From: an uncultured Clostridia bacterium
Lineage (GTDB): Bacteria; Bacillota; Clostridia; Christensenellales; Borkfalkiaceae
NCBI GenBank assembly: GCA_947589565.1
Contig: CANQBW010000016.1
Coordinates: 1-35,163, forward strand
DNA: 35,163 nt
Direction of reading: 5' to 3'
Part shown: positions 6,928 to 14,424 of the stretch, in pieces
Layout: each line of letters opens with the position of its first letter
Position numbering within the stretch: position 1 is the first letter of the stretch
Translations under genes and position numbers: made by a program
The notes under the pieces: model-generated
What the model saw: the letters and a program-made list of their open reading frames with translations, nothing else
Told to the model about the DNA's origin: nothing
Database searches by the model: none

Positions 6928-9900
6928 GTTCACTGACGCCGGAACAGAGAGAGATCGTCGACGCAAGGGGAGAAATTCTCGTCTCCGCCTCGGCGGGCAG
7001 CGGAAAGACCTTCGTCATGATCGAGCGGCTCGTCGAGCTGATCCTATCGGGGGCGGACGTCAAGCGTGCGCTTGCGATGACCTTCACGAACCGCGCCGCC
7101 GCGCAGATCAGAGAGCGGCTCCGCCGCGCCCTTCAGGAGCGGCTCAGAAATGCGGAGGAGGAAAAGGTCCGCAAAAGGCTCAAAGAGCAGCTCTCCGCCC
7201 TCCCCATGGCGGATATCTGCACCATCCATTCCTTTTGCCTGCGGATCGTCCGCTCCCACTTCTATCTTGTCGGCGTGGATCCATCCTTTCGGATCGTCTC
7301 CGAGGACAGCGCGGAGGGGAAAATGCTCTCTGCGCGGGCTTTGAGCGAGGTCTTCGAGAGCTGTTATGCGGAGAGCGACAAGGACTTTTTGGGGCTCCTC
7401 ACCGTCTATTTTCACAAGAAAAAGGACGAAAAACTCAAGGGGATTTTGCTCTCCCTCTATCAGGAGGTGAGAAAGCAGCTCTGCTACCGCGAACTTCTTC
7501 AAAGAGCGGGAGAGGACCTCTTCGAAAAGAGCTGCGCAGCCCTCGAACAGGATCTTTCCGAGCGCATTTCCTTCTGGAAGGCGCGTGCCGCCTATCTGCG
7601 CGATCGTTTCGACGAAAAGGACAAAATTCAGAAAAATCTCTGTGAAATGCTCGGCTTGCTCGCCCCCCTCTCGGGGGTGAAGGGGCTCTTTGCCTTAAAA
7701 GCTGCGGCGGGCGGGGGGATCAAGCTCATGCGGATGCCCCGCTCCGCGGACTACGAGGGCAGGGACGCCGAGAACTACCGCGCCGTCAAGGCGTGCGGGG
7801 ATGCCGTCAAAGAAATTTACGGCGACCTTTCCGCATTCTCCGACGAGGAGACCGAAAGAAGCCGCTTTTTTGACGCGAGAGAAATCTCCGCCGCCCTTTC
7901 CAAACTCATTTTAAAGTATGACGAAGTCCTCACCCGCTTGAAGGGGGAGAACGCCGTCCTCGACTACAACGACCTCGAGCAGTATGCCTATGAAATTCTG
8001 CAGGACCCCGACGCGCGGGAGGCGATCTGTTCGAACTATGACTATGTGTTCGTGGACGAGTATCAGGACGTCAACGGCGCACAGGAGAGCATCATCAATC
8101 TTCTGGGGGGGAAGGAGCTCTTTCTGGTCGGCGACGCCAAGCAGGCGATCTATGCCTTCCGCGGCAGCAGATCCAAATTCTTTCTCGAACGGAGAAATTC
8201 CGTCGAAAAGTCCCTCTCACTCACCGAGAATTTCCGCTCCTCGCCCGCTGTCCTCGAGGCGGTGAACAGGGTCTTCTCCTATGCGATGACGGAGAAGACT
8301 TCGGGCATCGACTATGCCCGCGAGCCCATGCGCGGCGGGAGCCGATACGGCGGACATGACGGAAAAGTCTGCTTCTATTCTGTGCCCGAGGCGCAAAAAG
8401 AGGCACCTCCCGAGCGCGGAGTTTACGACATCTGGAAGAAGCGGGAGAGGGAATACGACGCGCAGGCGGAGATGATCGCCGACATCGTGATGGGGGAGTA
8501 CGGCTCCGAATGGTACGATGCGGACGAAAAACTCGTCAAAAAGGTGAGATTCGGGGACATCGCGCTGCTCGTGAGGAGCAATTCGAGCGACGTCGACCGC
8601 ATCATCGCCGCCCTTTCGAAGCGGGACATTCCCGTCTCTTCCACGGCGAAGGTCAACGTCTGCGACTTTTGGGAAGCCCGTCTTCTCATCGACTTTCTCT
8701 CCTACCTCGACAATCCCGAGCAGGACATTCCCATGGCGGGGGCGCTTCTCTCGCGGATCGGGGGAATGACGGAGGCGGAACTTTGCAAGGTGCGGGAGGC
8801 GTTTCCCGCCGAGAAGAATTTCCGCACGGCACTGAGGAAGTATTCCCGTCTTGAGGACACTCTCGCTTTGAAGCTCAAGGCGTTCTTCCTTCGTTCGGAG
8901 CAGTACCGCGCCCAAGCCGAGGTCAATTCCTGCGCCGAGATCGCGAACTTCTTGCTCTCGGACGGGCTCGAGGCGGAGATTTCGGCGAAGAAGGACGGGG
9001 AGCTACGCATGAGGCGGGTCAACCGTCTGATTTCCGAGATGCAGGGCAGCGTGGGAGACTTTCTGCGCCGTCTGAAGGCGGCGAAATATCGGGTGGACTA
9101 TTCGGAGAACGGCGGCGAGGACGCTGTCAAAGTCATGACCATTCACGCTTCCAAGGGATTGGAGTTTCCCGTCGTCATTCTTCCGGGGCTCAATAACCCC
9201 TTCCACGGTCCCGACCGCGACGAAGTGCTGTTTTCGGAGGACTACCTGTTCGCGCCCAAGAGCTTCGACCGCGAGAGGGGGCTCGTCTATGAGAACGTGC
9301 TGCGGCGGGCTGCCATGCTCAAGATGGACGGCGAGGAGAGAAGGGGAGAACTCAACCTCTTCTACGTCGCGATGACGCGGGCAAAATACCGCCTTCATAT
9401 GATCTTCCGCTCCTTCGAACAGGGGGACGCCGTCCACGCGAAGAGATTTTCGGACTTTGTCGACTTCGAGCCCTGCGAGAAGTACATTACGGAGAGCGAA
9501 TTTCATCCCGCGGAAGAAGAGGAGAAAAAAGAACTCGTCTACCGCGCCGACGAGAAACTTGTGGAACGCCTGAAAGAGGTCTTCGGAAGGCAGCCCCAAG
9601 ACGCCGAAATGCTCCCCATGAAGAGCACGGCGACCCAAATTTTGGAAGAGGAGCGGGAGAGATCCGAATTTCGGGGTACAGGCAAGGGCTCCACGGTTCA
9701 AGAGGGGCTCGCCTATCACGCCTTTTTGCAGAACGCGGACTTTTCCAAGACCGCCGAAGAGGAATTTTCCCGCATGAGAGAGGAGAAAATCCTTTCCGAG
9801 GAGTATCTCGCGCTTATAAGCGTCGAAAATTTAAAGAAGATCTTCGCCCTTCCCGCGATTCAACGGATGAAGGGACGGCAGGTTCTGCGCGAGCAGAAAT

Positions 9901-10169
9901 TTCTCGCCATGCTCCCCGCCTCCAAGCTCTACGATACAAATTGCGAGGATGAAATTCTCGTGCAGGGTGCGATCGACGCCATGTACATGGAGGAGGAAGG
10001 CTGGGTGATCTTAGATTATAAATATTCCTCCCGCGGGGAAGAGGAACTGAAAAAAAGCTACGCCCCGCAGATCGCCGTCTACAAATTGGCGGCGGAGAGG
10101 GCGCTGGGCGTTGAGGGCATTCGCGCACGGCTCATCAATATCAGGCGCTGCGAAGAGATCGAAATGTGA
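6924..10169 (+). CDS. addA: ATP-dependent helicase/nuclease subunit AddA
   Basis: This 1081-residue UvrD/Rep-type (SF1A) helicase has a C-terminal nuclease. Walker A is SASAGSGKT (residues 21-29), motif II is FVDEYQDV (Asp378, Glu379), and later helicase motifs include VMTIHASKGLEFPVV and LFYVAMTRAK. The C-terminal nuclease motif is GAIDAM...ILDYKYS (Asp1031, Lys1033). The partner is AddB, encoded immediately upstream. Translation most likely starts at TTG 6924, because it lies right after an AGGGGGAG site and its product begins LTPEQREIVDA as other AddA proteins do. The nearest ATG would lie beyond the Walker A motif. The coupled TTGA overlap suggests both subunits are made in similar amounts. 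Confidence 0.95.
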   Translation: MSSLTPEQREIVDARGEILVSASAGSGKTFVMIERLVELILSGADVKRALAMTFTNRAAAQIRERLRRALQERLRNAEEEKVRKRLKEQLSALPMADICTIHSFCLRIVRSHFYLVGVDPSFRIVSEDSAEGKMLSARALSEVFESCYAESDKDFLGLLTVYFHKKKDEKLKGILLSLYQEVRKQLCYRELLQRAGEDLFEKSCAALEQDLSERISFWKARAAYLRDRFDEKDKIQKNLCEMLGLLAPLSGVKGLFALKAAAGGGIKLMRMPRSADYEGRDAENYRAVKACGDAVKEIYGDLSAFSDEETERSRFFDAREISAALSKLILKYDEVLTRLKGENAVLDYNDLEQYAYEILQDPDAREAICSNYDYVFVDEYQDVNGAQESIINLLGGKELFLVGDAKQAIYAFRGSRSKFFLERRNSVEKSLSLTENFRSSPAVLEAVNRVFSYAMTEKTSGIDYAREPMRGGSRYGGHDGKVCFYSVPEAQKEAPPERGVYDIWKKREREYDAQAEMIADIVMGEYGSEWYDADEKLVKKVRFGDIALLVRSNSSDVDRIIAALSKRDIPVSSTAKVNVCDFWEARLLIDFLSYLDNPEQDIPMAGALLSRIGGMTEAELCKVREAFPAEKNFRTALRKYSRLEDTLALKLKAFFLRSEQYRAQAEVNSCAEIANFLLSDGLEAEISAKKDGELRMRRVNRLISEMQGSVGDFLRRLKAAKYRVDYSENGGEDAVKVMTIHASKGLEFPVVILPGLNNPFHGPDRDEVLFSEDYLFAPKSFDRERGLVYENVLRRAAMLKMDGEERRGELNLFYVAMTRAKYRLHMIFRSFEQGDAVHAKRFSDFVDFEPCEKYITESEFHPAEEEEKKELVYRADEKLVERLKEVFGRQPQDAEMLPMKSTATQILEEERERSEFRGTGKGSTVQEGLAYHAFLQNADFSKTAEEEFSRMREEKILSEEYLALISVENLKKIFALPAIQRMKGRQVLREQKFLAMLPASKLYDTNCEDEILVQGAIDAMYMEEEGWVILDYKYSSRGEEELKKSYAPQIAVYKLAAERALGVEGIRARLINIRRCEEIEM

Positions 10170-10247
10170 AAAATTTTCTAAATAAGACAAAATTCGACCG
10201 AAAAGTCGAGAAAAAATAGGATAACATCGTAAAAGGAGAATCTGAAT

Positions 10248-10823
10248 ATGGATCTGATGTATCAATTGATGGACCTTGTGGCGAAACTTCCCGAACTTGT
10301 CGTGATCCTCGTCTGTCCCGCGCTGCTGCTCGTGTGCGGCGTGCTGTTTGCGATCTTCGGCCTGAAAAAGGTTTATCTTCCCGTCGCGGTCGGGCTCGGC
10401 GGCGTCGCCTTCTTTCTGACGGCGAGCAAGGACCTCGCCTCGAGCTTTGCCTACCTCGGACTGTATACCGTTTGGGCGATCCTCGTGACTCTCTTCTTCC
10501 TGATCCCGCCCCGCAAGAGGGGGACTTCGCAGGAGGAGATGTTCGAGACCTTCTACCGTCCCCTCGATTTGGGGGAGGAGAGCGAGAGCATTCCCGACGA
10601 AACTTTGGACGAGGAGGAGTGCAGCCTCCGCCTCTCTCACACTTTGGAGCTTCTCGAAAAGCTCAAAAAGAGCGACCTGTCCGCGGGTGACCGCCTCGAA
10701 GCGGACGCCCTCTCGAAGACTCTCGACGGCTTCTCCGAACGGGAGCTTACTTCCTCGGAGATGCGCTCCCTCAATGACTGCCTCGCCACCGTGTTGAAAT
10801 TGACGGCGAAATATAAATTATGA
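10248..10823 (+). CDS. Small membrane protein of unknown function
   Basis: The 191-residue protein has three hydrophobic segments in its first 90 residues (about 14-38, 44-60 and 66-88), followed by an acidic, helical, cytosolic tail of about 100 residues (ESESIPDETLDEEE, then heptad-like Leu/Lys stretches). It begins at ATG 10248 with a good AAAGGAG site nine bases upstream. It is 78 bases after addA in the same direction and could be cotranscribed with it. I do not recognise the family. Its stop codon lies only four bases before the first structured repeat hairpin. Confidence 0.7.
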   Translation: MDLMYQLMDLVAKLPELVVILVCPALLLVCGVLFAIFGLKKVYLPVAVGLGGVAFFLTASKDLASSFAYLGLYTVWAILVTLFFLIPPRKRGTSQEEMFETFYRPLDLGEESESIPDETLDEEECSLRLSHTLELLEKLKKSDLSAGDRLEADALSKTLDGFSERELTSSEMRSLNDCLATVLKLTAKYKL

Positions 10824-10825
10824 TA

Positions 10826-10868
10826 TTTCGTCGAATTTCTTCCTGCGGAATAAATTCGACGAGGAAAT
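10826..10868 (+). repeat. End hairpin, copy 1
   Basis: Outer stem TCGTCGAATTT (10828-10838) pairs perfectly with 10852-10862; inner stem TTCC/GGAA (10840-10843, 10847-10850) closes a TGC loop. It is followed by the constant GGAAAT. It starts four bases after the stop of the upstream + strand gene. Confidence 0.8.
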
Positions 10869-10942
10869 GGCTATCGAGTTCCCACAACCCCGGTTCGGCG
10901 GTAGCGCCCGCCTCACCACGCCTCGCCACCAGCTCGGCTGTC

Positions 10943-10988
10943 GCGTTGCGCTCACAGCCCACCGGGCTGTTGAGCAGAAATGCAACGC
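10943..10988 (+). repeat. Nested hairpin module, copy 1
   Basis: Outer GCGTTGC/GCAACGC, middle GCTCA/TGAGC and inner CAGCCC-ACC-GGGCTG stems nest inside one another. Further copies are at 16015-16058, 16100-16147, 17921-17966 and 23293-23338, some with different stem bases that still pair. Confidence 0.75.
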
Positions 10989-11368
10989 TCCACTCAAAGT
11001 CGTTTCAAAAGACAATAAGCGTGCGGTGGCTCGCAAATTGTGTCGTGCAGCGCAGGGAAACCCTGCTCGCACACATTATTTAGAATTTTTACCGCTGTCA
11101 TCCTGAGCGGAGTGTTGCGGAGCAACACGGAGTCGAATGGATCCCCCCGGTCGATAGAATGTTGTATTACGACCCGTCGCTCCCTCTGTCACCCTGAGCG
11201 TAGTCGAAGGGTCTCGTCCTTAATAAGGTGAAAGGGCGAGATGTTTCGACTCCACTTCGTTTCGCTCAACATGACATTAAAAGGGACAGTCCATCGCTTG
11301 CTTAGGGGATTTTTCGACTGCGCTCGGAATGACAGGAAGGAATGTACAAAGCGATGTCATGTTGAGCA

Positions 11369-11400
11369 GCCGCGCCGCCCGCATTTGCGGGCGGCGCGGC
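11369..11400. repeat. 14-bp GC palindrome inside a REP-like unit
   Basis: GCCGCGCCGCCCGC and its exact complement flank the loop ATTT. The flanks (GTTGAGC before, GTCGTCGAAACATC after) are the two halves of a TCATGTTGAGC...TCGAAACATC repeat unit, so the palindrome sits at an internal insertion point. An inverted relative lies at 14304-14341. Confidence 0.8.
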
Positions 11401-11455
11401 GTCGTCGAAACATCCCCTTGAGTTTCGACGGGACGTTCCTTATTATTATCAGCAC

Positions 11456-11493
11456 AAAAAAATCGCCGCCCGGTGTGGGCGGCGTAGTTTTTT
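11456..11493 (-). terminator. Rho-independent terminator of the BspA-like lipoprotein gene
   Basis: The stem CGCCGCCC (11464-11471) pairs with GGGCGGCG (11477-11484). It is flanked by an A-run (11456-11462) and a T-run (11487-11493), so it has a U-tract when read from either side. It lies just after the minus-strand stop at 11501. Confidence 0.85.
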
Positions 11494-11500
11494 AAGGATT

Positions 11501-13378
11501 TCAGTGTTCCTTCGTCCATTCCAAATTTTCTTCGCAGTAGTTGGTGGTCAGGTACTTCGCTGCGGTGGAGGCGCGTTTCAGCTCTGTTTCGCTGAGGGGA
11601 GCGGCTCCCGCATACCAACCCGTCGGGTCTTCGAAGACCACGCTCTTCAGCTTTTGGCAGAGGTAGAATGCCCAGTAGCCGATGCGGTTGACCTGCTTGG
11701 GGATCGTGACTCTCTGAAGGGTTAATGCTCCAAGGAATGCGCCGACGGGAAGTTCCGTGATCCCTTTGCCGATGTGGACATCGGTGAGGTTGAGGCACTC
11801 ACGGAAGCACTCGACCCCAAGCGAGGTGACGTTGTCCGGAATGTCGACCTCTGTGAGGTAAGCGCACTGCGAAAATGCGTGATCGCCGAGCGTCTTCAGG
11901 TTGGAGTTGAACGTCACGCCCGAGATCGCAGTCGCCTGGAATGCATAGCCTTCGATTATCTCCAGCTTTTCGGGGAAGACGATTTCGGTGTTCAAGGCAA
12001 GGCAGTAGTTGAACGCAACTTCTCTGATGGCTTTGAGCTCCGTCGGAAGATGGACAGATTTCAACGCAGTGCAGTTCATAAAGGCTTCGAAACAAATTTC
12101 CTCGACGCTGTTGGGGATCACGATCTCCTCGAGTCCGACACAACTTGTAAATGCCATGTATCCGACCACAGTCAGCGTGCAGGGAAGATGGACCTTCGAT
12201 AAATTTAAGCGGTTTTCGCCGTCGCTGCCGAATCCCTCTCTGAAAAAGGCTTCCGACATTTGCGCCTGGGTGTACTGTCCGGAGTACGCGTAATCATCCC
12301 AGTTTTGTTTGCTCACTCCGACGCAGGTGACGGGAAGTCTATCTTCCGTAGAACCCGTGGGACTGTAGAAAATGGGAATATTGACTTCCGTATAGTCCTC
12401 TTTCTCTCCGCCGCCGACGGAATAGGCGATGGTCTCGCCGTTCTCCCCCTTGATCGGGGTATACAGGAGCCCTTCCGTGCCCTTGAAATATTCATCGCAG
12501 ATCGTGCAGTGGACGTCGCTGTTGTCGTGCTTGTTTGCGCCGTACTCATATCTGCAGAGGTCGCAGACCTTCCAGTGCTCCTCCGCATTCGCCATGTACT
12601 GATCGGAGAAGTGTTCGCCCTCGTTGTAGTTCTCTTCGCAGATCGAGCAGTGCTGGCTGTGCTTGTCGGCGTCCTGATTCCACACCGTTCCGTCGTGTCT
12701 CTCCTCTTCGAGCTTCGCCTTGCACTCGGAGCAAGCCTTCCAGTGGGAGAGGTCGTCCGTCGTCCAGCCCGCCTCCTTCTGGTGAGGGCCCTCCTGCGAC
12801 GTCATTTCGCAGACGGTGCAGTACATCCAGTGGGTCTCTTCATTGCCCTGCCATTCCTGTTCATGCTTGCCCTCGAGATACCTCTTGTTGCACTCGGAGC
12901 ATTCCTGCCAGTGGTTGGTCCCGTCGGTCTGCCAACCTGCGGAGACGTGATCGACTTCCTCATAGATCCCCTGGCAGTCGAGACACTGTTTGTAGTGCTT
13001 GGTGTCGTTCGAGGACCAGCCCTCCGAACGGTGGTCTGCCTCATTGATCTTTGCTTTGCACTCGGAGCAGGACTGCCAGTGGGAAGTCTTGCTCACCTGC
13101 CACGTGCCGAGGTTATGATCGCCCTCCGCGAAGGAGGTGTTGCAGACTGTACATACCTTATAGTGCGCGACGTTATCGTACTTCCATTCGTCCGACGTGT
13201 GATCCTCGAAGTTGTACTGTTCGCCGCAAGTATCGCAGATCTGGTAATGCGAAGTCGCGTTGTGCTTCCACTCACCGGATTCGGTCTTGTGCTGATGGTT
13301 TGTTTCGCCACATGCCCCAAACGCGCACAGGGCGCAGAAGAGGGCAAGCACGACGATCAACAGATATCTTTTACGCAT
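11501..13378 (-). CDS. Lipoprotein with ten tandem Cys/His repeats and C-terminal BspA-type leucine-rich repeats
   Basis: ATG 13378 is chosen over the in-frame GTG at 13384 because the GAGGTG ribosome site overlaps the GTG. The 625-residue product has a leader MRKRYLLIVV...AFGACG with lipobox Cys23. Residues of about 28-295 contain nine full and one partial unit of 27-30 residues with the pattern H-x5-W-x7-H-(W/Y)-x2-C-x2-C-x8, for example HWQSCSECKAK. Each unit offers two Cys and two His, as expected for a metal site, probably zinc (inference). Residues of about 370-560 are LRR_5/BspA-type repeats (for example IVIPNSVEEICFEAFMNCTA). It is expected to be surface-exposed and membrane-anchored. 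A strong promoter and a terminator bracket it as a single transcription unit. The substrate or partner is unknown. Confidence 0.88.
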   Translation of the reverse strand: MRKRYLLIVVLALFCALCAFGACGETNHQHKTESGEWKHNATSHYQICDTCGEQYNFEDHTSDEWKYDNVAHYKVCTVCNTSFAEGDHNLGTWQVSKTSHWQSCSECKAKINEADHRSEGWSSNDTKHYKQCLDCQGIYEEVDHVSAGWQTDGTNHWQECSECNKRYLEGKHEQEWQGNEETHWMYCTVCEMTSQEGPHQKEAGWTTDDLSHWKACSECKAKLEEERHDGTVWNQDADKHSQHCSICEENYNEGEHFSDQYMANAEEHWKVCDLCRYEYGANKHDNSDVHCTICDEYFKGTEGLLYTPIKGENGETIAYSVGGGEKEDYTEVNIPIFYSPTGSTEDRLPVTCVGVSKQNWDDYAYSGQYTQAQMSEAFFREGFGSDGENRLNLSKVHLPCTLTVVGYMAFTSCVGLEEIVIPNSVEEICFEAFMNCTALKSVHLPTELKAIREVAFNYCLALNTEIVFPEKLEIIEGYAFQATAISGVTFNSNLKTLGDHAFSQCAYLTEVDIPDNVTSLGVECFRECLNLTDVHIGKGITELPVGAFLGALTLQRVTIPKQVNRIGYWAFYLCQKLKSVVFEDPTGWYAGAAPLSETELKRASTAAKYLTTNYCEENLEWTKEH

Positions 13379-13408
13379 AGTCACCTCGTAAAAATTGGAT
13401 TTTACTCT

Positions 13409-13437
13409 ATTATACTATCATATCCCCGCTTTGTCAA
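13409..13437 (-). promoter_or_regulatory. Promoter of the BspA-like lipoprotein gene
   Basis: A perfect TTGACA -35 box (plus 13432-13437) and a perfect TATAAT -10 box (plus 13409-13414) are separated by 17 bases, with a leader of about 25 nt. This is one of the best consensus promoters in the window. Confidence 0.85.
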
Positions 13438-13470
13438 GTAGAAACTATAAAAAACAGGGCAAAATTTATT

Positions 13471-13500
13471 GGAAAAGGGGAGCAAAGTACCCCCGATTTC
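13471..13500 (-). terminator. Possible terminator of queT
   Basis: Read on the minus strand, GGAAATCGGGGG and CTCCCCTTTTCC can pair around TACTTTG, with the second half followed by an AT-rich stretch. The stem is interrupted and the T-run short, so the call is weak. Confidence 0.35.
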
Positions 13501-13514
13501 CCGAAAAAAGGCAG

Positions 13515-13578
13515 TTATCCACATTTCCACAACGGATTTGTGGATAATTTACAAACTTATCCACAGGACTGTGGATAA
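13515..13578. promoter_or_regulatory. Cluster of four perfect DnaA boxes
   Basis: The exact 9-mer TTATCCACA occurs at 13515-13523 (+), 13539-13547 (-), 13557-13565 (+) and 13570-13578 (-). A weaker relative, ATTTCCACA, is at 13524-13532. The boxes form two inverted pairs; the second pair is a perfect 10-base inverted repeat with a GA centre. The last two boxes lie inside the 3' end of queT. The cluster could be an origin element or a DnaA-titration or regulatory site. No dnaA, dnaN or other replication gene is in the window, and the neighbouring gene directions do not favour an origin. Confidence 0.75.
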
Positions 13579-14147
13579 GAAACTTTCTTGTCAATAAAGA
13601 CGGAGACTCCCTTTTTCCTCATGCGCGAAATGAAGAGGGTGAGGGGAATGCCGAGCCCGTAGATCCACACCGATTGGGAGATGAGAAGGGAGAAAAAGTT
13701 CCAGCCGTAGGCGATCGCGGCGGAGGCGAATCCTTCGGTGAGCCCCGAGATGTAGACGATGATGACGGGCACGACGAGGGCGTTTAAAATCACGGGAAAG
13801 AATCCCCCGAGCCCGATGCGCAAAGTTGTATTGAGGGCGGAATGTTTGGTTTCGGAGAAAATTTTTCCCATCAGAAAGGTGAGAAAAGCGGCGGCGAGGG
13901 TCACGAAGGAGCCCAAAAAGATGTCGGCGACGCCGTACTGCGAGAGAAGGTTGGAGAGCATACAGCCGATCCACAGGGCGGGGATCGCCTCGGGATAGAA
14001 GAGGGGCAGAATGCAGAGCGCTTCGGCGGGACGGAATTGAAAGAGTCCGTTAAAGCTGAGCACGCCGAAAGAACAAGTAAGCGCAACATACAGCGCGGCA
14101 ATAACGCCCGCGCGGCAGATGCGCTTGGTGGTGAAGAAGTTTTTCAT
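13557..14147 (-). CDS. queT: QueT family transporter (ECF S component for a queuosine precursor)
   Basis: The 196-residue protein has five to six predicted membrane helices and the family-typical stretch FNGLFQFRPAEALCILPLFY near residues 30-50, as in QueT S components that bind preQ1 or related 7-deazaguanines and work with the shared ECF energy-coupling module (not in this window). ATG 14147 is chosen over a longer frame from 14189 because it follows a GAGG site at the correct distance and because the longer version would translate the structured leader. A promoter (14229-14257) and a preQ1-type riboswitch candidate (14157-14220) precede it. The last ten codons coincide with two DnaA boxes. 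Family assignment is good; the substrate is inferred from family and leader. Confidence 0.87.
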   Translation of the reverse strand: MKNFFTTKRICRAGVIAALYVALTCSFGVLSFNGLFQFRPAEALCILPLFYPEAIPALWIGCMLSNLLSQYGVADIFLGSFVTLAAAFLTFLMGKIFSETKHSALNTTLRIGLGGFFPVILNALVVPVIIVYISGLTEGFASAAIAYGWNFFSLLISQSVWIYGLGIPLTLFISRMRKKGVSVFIDKKVSYPQSCG

Positions 14148-14156
14148 GAAATTGTA

Positions 14157-14220
14157 CCTCGGTTTTTTTATTTGGGCAACTTTTGTCACCCATTTGGAAG
14201 TGTTTGCCGAAAACCTTCCG
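14157..14220 (-). promoter_or_regulatory. Candidate preQ1 riboswitch (pseudoknot) in the queT leader
   Basis: Read on the minus strand, a first stem GGAAG/CUUCC (plus 14215-14219 and 14196-14200) encloses a loop beginning GGUUUU (plus 14210-14215). After it comes a 7-base hairpin GGGUGAC-AAAA-GUUGCCC (plus 14185-14191 and 14174-14180, two G-U pairs). An A-run ending AAAACC (plus 14161-14166) can pair with the GGUUUU loop as a pseudoknot directly beside the GAGG ribosome site (plus 14157-14160). This H-type pseudoknot with an embedded hairpin is the layout known for class II and III preQ1 riboswitches, and both classes precede QueT-type genes. A competing stem GUUU/AAAC inside the loop could be the ligand-free fold. 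The class is not assigned. Confidence 0.6.
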
Positions 14221-14228
14221 TCGAGCTT

Positions 14229-14257
14229 ATCTTATAACGAAAAAAAGTTTTTGTCAA
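14229..14257 (-). promoter_or_regulatory. Promoter of queT
   Basis: A perfect TTGACA -35 box (plus 14252-14257) and a TAAGAT -10 box (plus 14229-14234) are spaced by 17 bases; an overlapping TATAAG would give a spacing of 15. The transcript would start at about 14222, just ahead of the first riboswitch stem. Confidence 0.7.
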
Positions 14258-14261
14258 GCGA

Positions 14262-14424
14262 TTTTGAATGTCCCGTCGATTGCTTAGGGGATGTTTCGAC
14301 GACGCCGCGCCCCCCGCGACTTTTGTCGCGGGGGGCGCGGCTGCTCAACATGACAGGGTGGTAACGTGTCATTCCGAGCGGAGTCGAGGAATCCCCCCGG
14401 TCATCAGACAAGTCTGTAATCGTC
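14262..14424. repeat. Intergenic repeat island B
   Basis: Two REP-like units lie between the queT promoter and the end of the next minus-strand gene. The first (about 14268-14365) is interrupted by the 17-bp palindrome at 14304-14341. The second (about 14366-14412) reads TCATTCCGAGCGGAGTCGAG and ends in the shared CCCCCCGGTC tail, followed by a short ACAAG/CTGT-type hairpin. Confidence 0.75.
14304..14341. repeat. 17-bp GC palindrome inside a REP-like unit
   Basis: GCCGCGCCCCCCGCGAC pairs perfectly with its complement around a TTTT loop. Read in reverse, the flanks match those of the palindrome at 11369-11400 while the central stem bases differ, so it is an inverted, structure-conserved relative. 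Confidence 0.8.

Larger units (their letters stand above)
10824..11500. repeat. Intergenic repeat island A (composite of structured repeats)
   Basis: This noncoding stretch between converging genes holds, in order, an end hairpin (10826-10868), a nested hairpin module (10943-10988), a CAGGG hairpin module (about 11018-11080, GCAGGG-AAA-CCCTGC) and several TCATnCTGAGC-type REP-like units in both orientations (about 11098-11152, 11186-11280, 11283-11335, 11355-11430). The third and fourth contain the large palindrome at 11369-11400. All modules recur elsewhere in this window. The short ORFs here are not conserved between repeat copies and were not called. Confidence 0.85.

Noticed and set aside
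10820..11231. Short ORFs inside the repeat islands
   Set aside because: They overlap structured repeats shared by other islands, have no ribosome sites, and do not stay open in the other copies.
10824..11500. CRISPR array
   Set aside because: Repeats are of several kinds, in both orientations, with irregular spacing and no constant-length spacers; no cas genes are present.
13391..13425. AT-rich tract near the DnaA boxes as an unwinding element
   Set aside because: The tract is explained by the -10 region and spacer of the lipoprotein promoter, so it gives no extra support for an origin.
12260..13441. 393-codon open frame on the plus strand
   Set aside because: It is antisense to the Cys/His-repeat lipoprotein and its Val/Leu/Arg-rich product mirrors the repeats; no ribosome site or domain.
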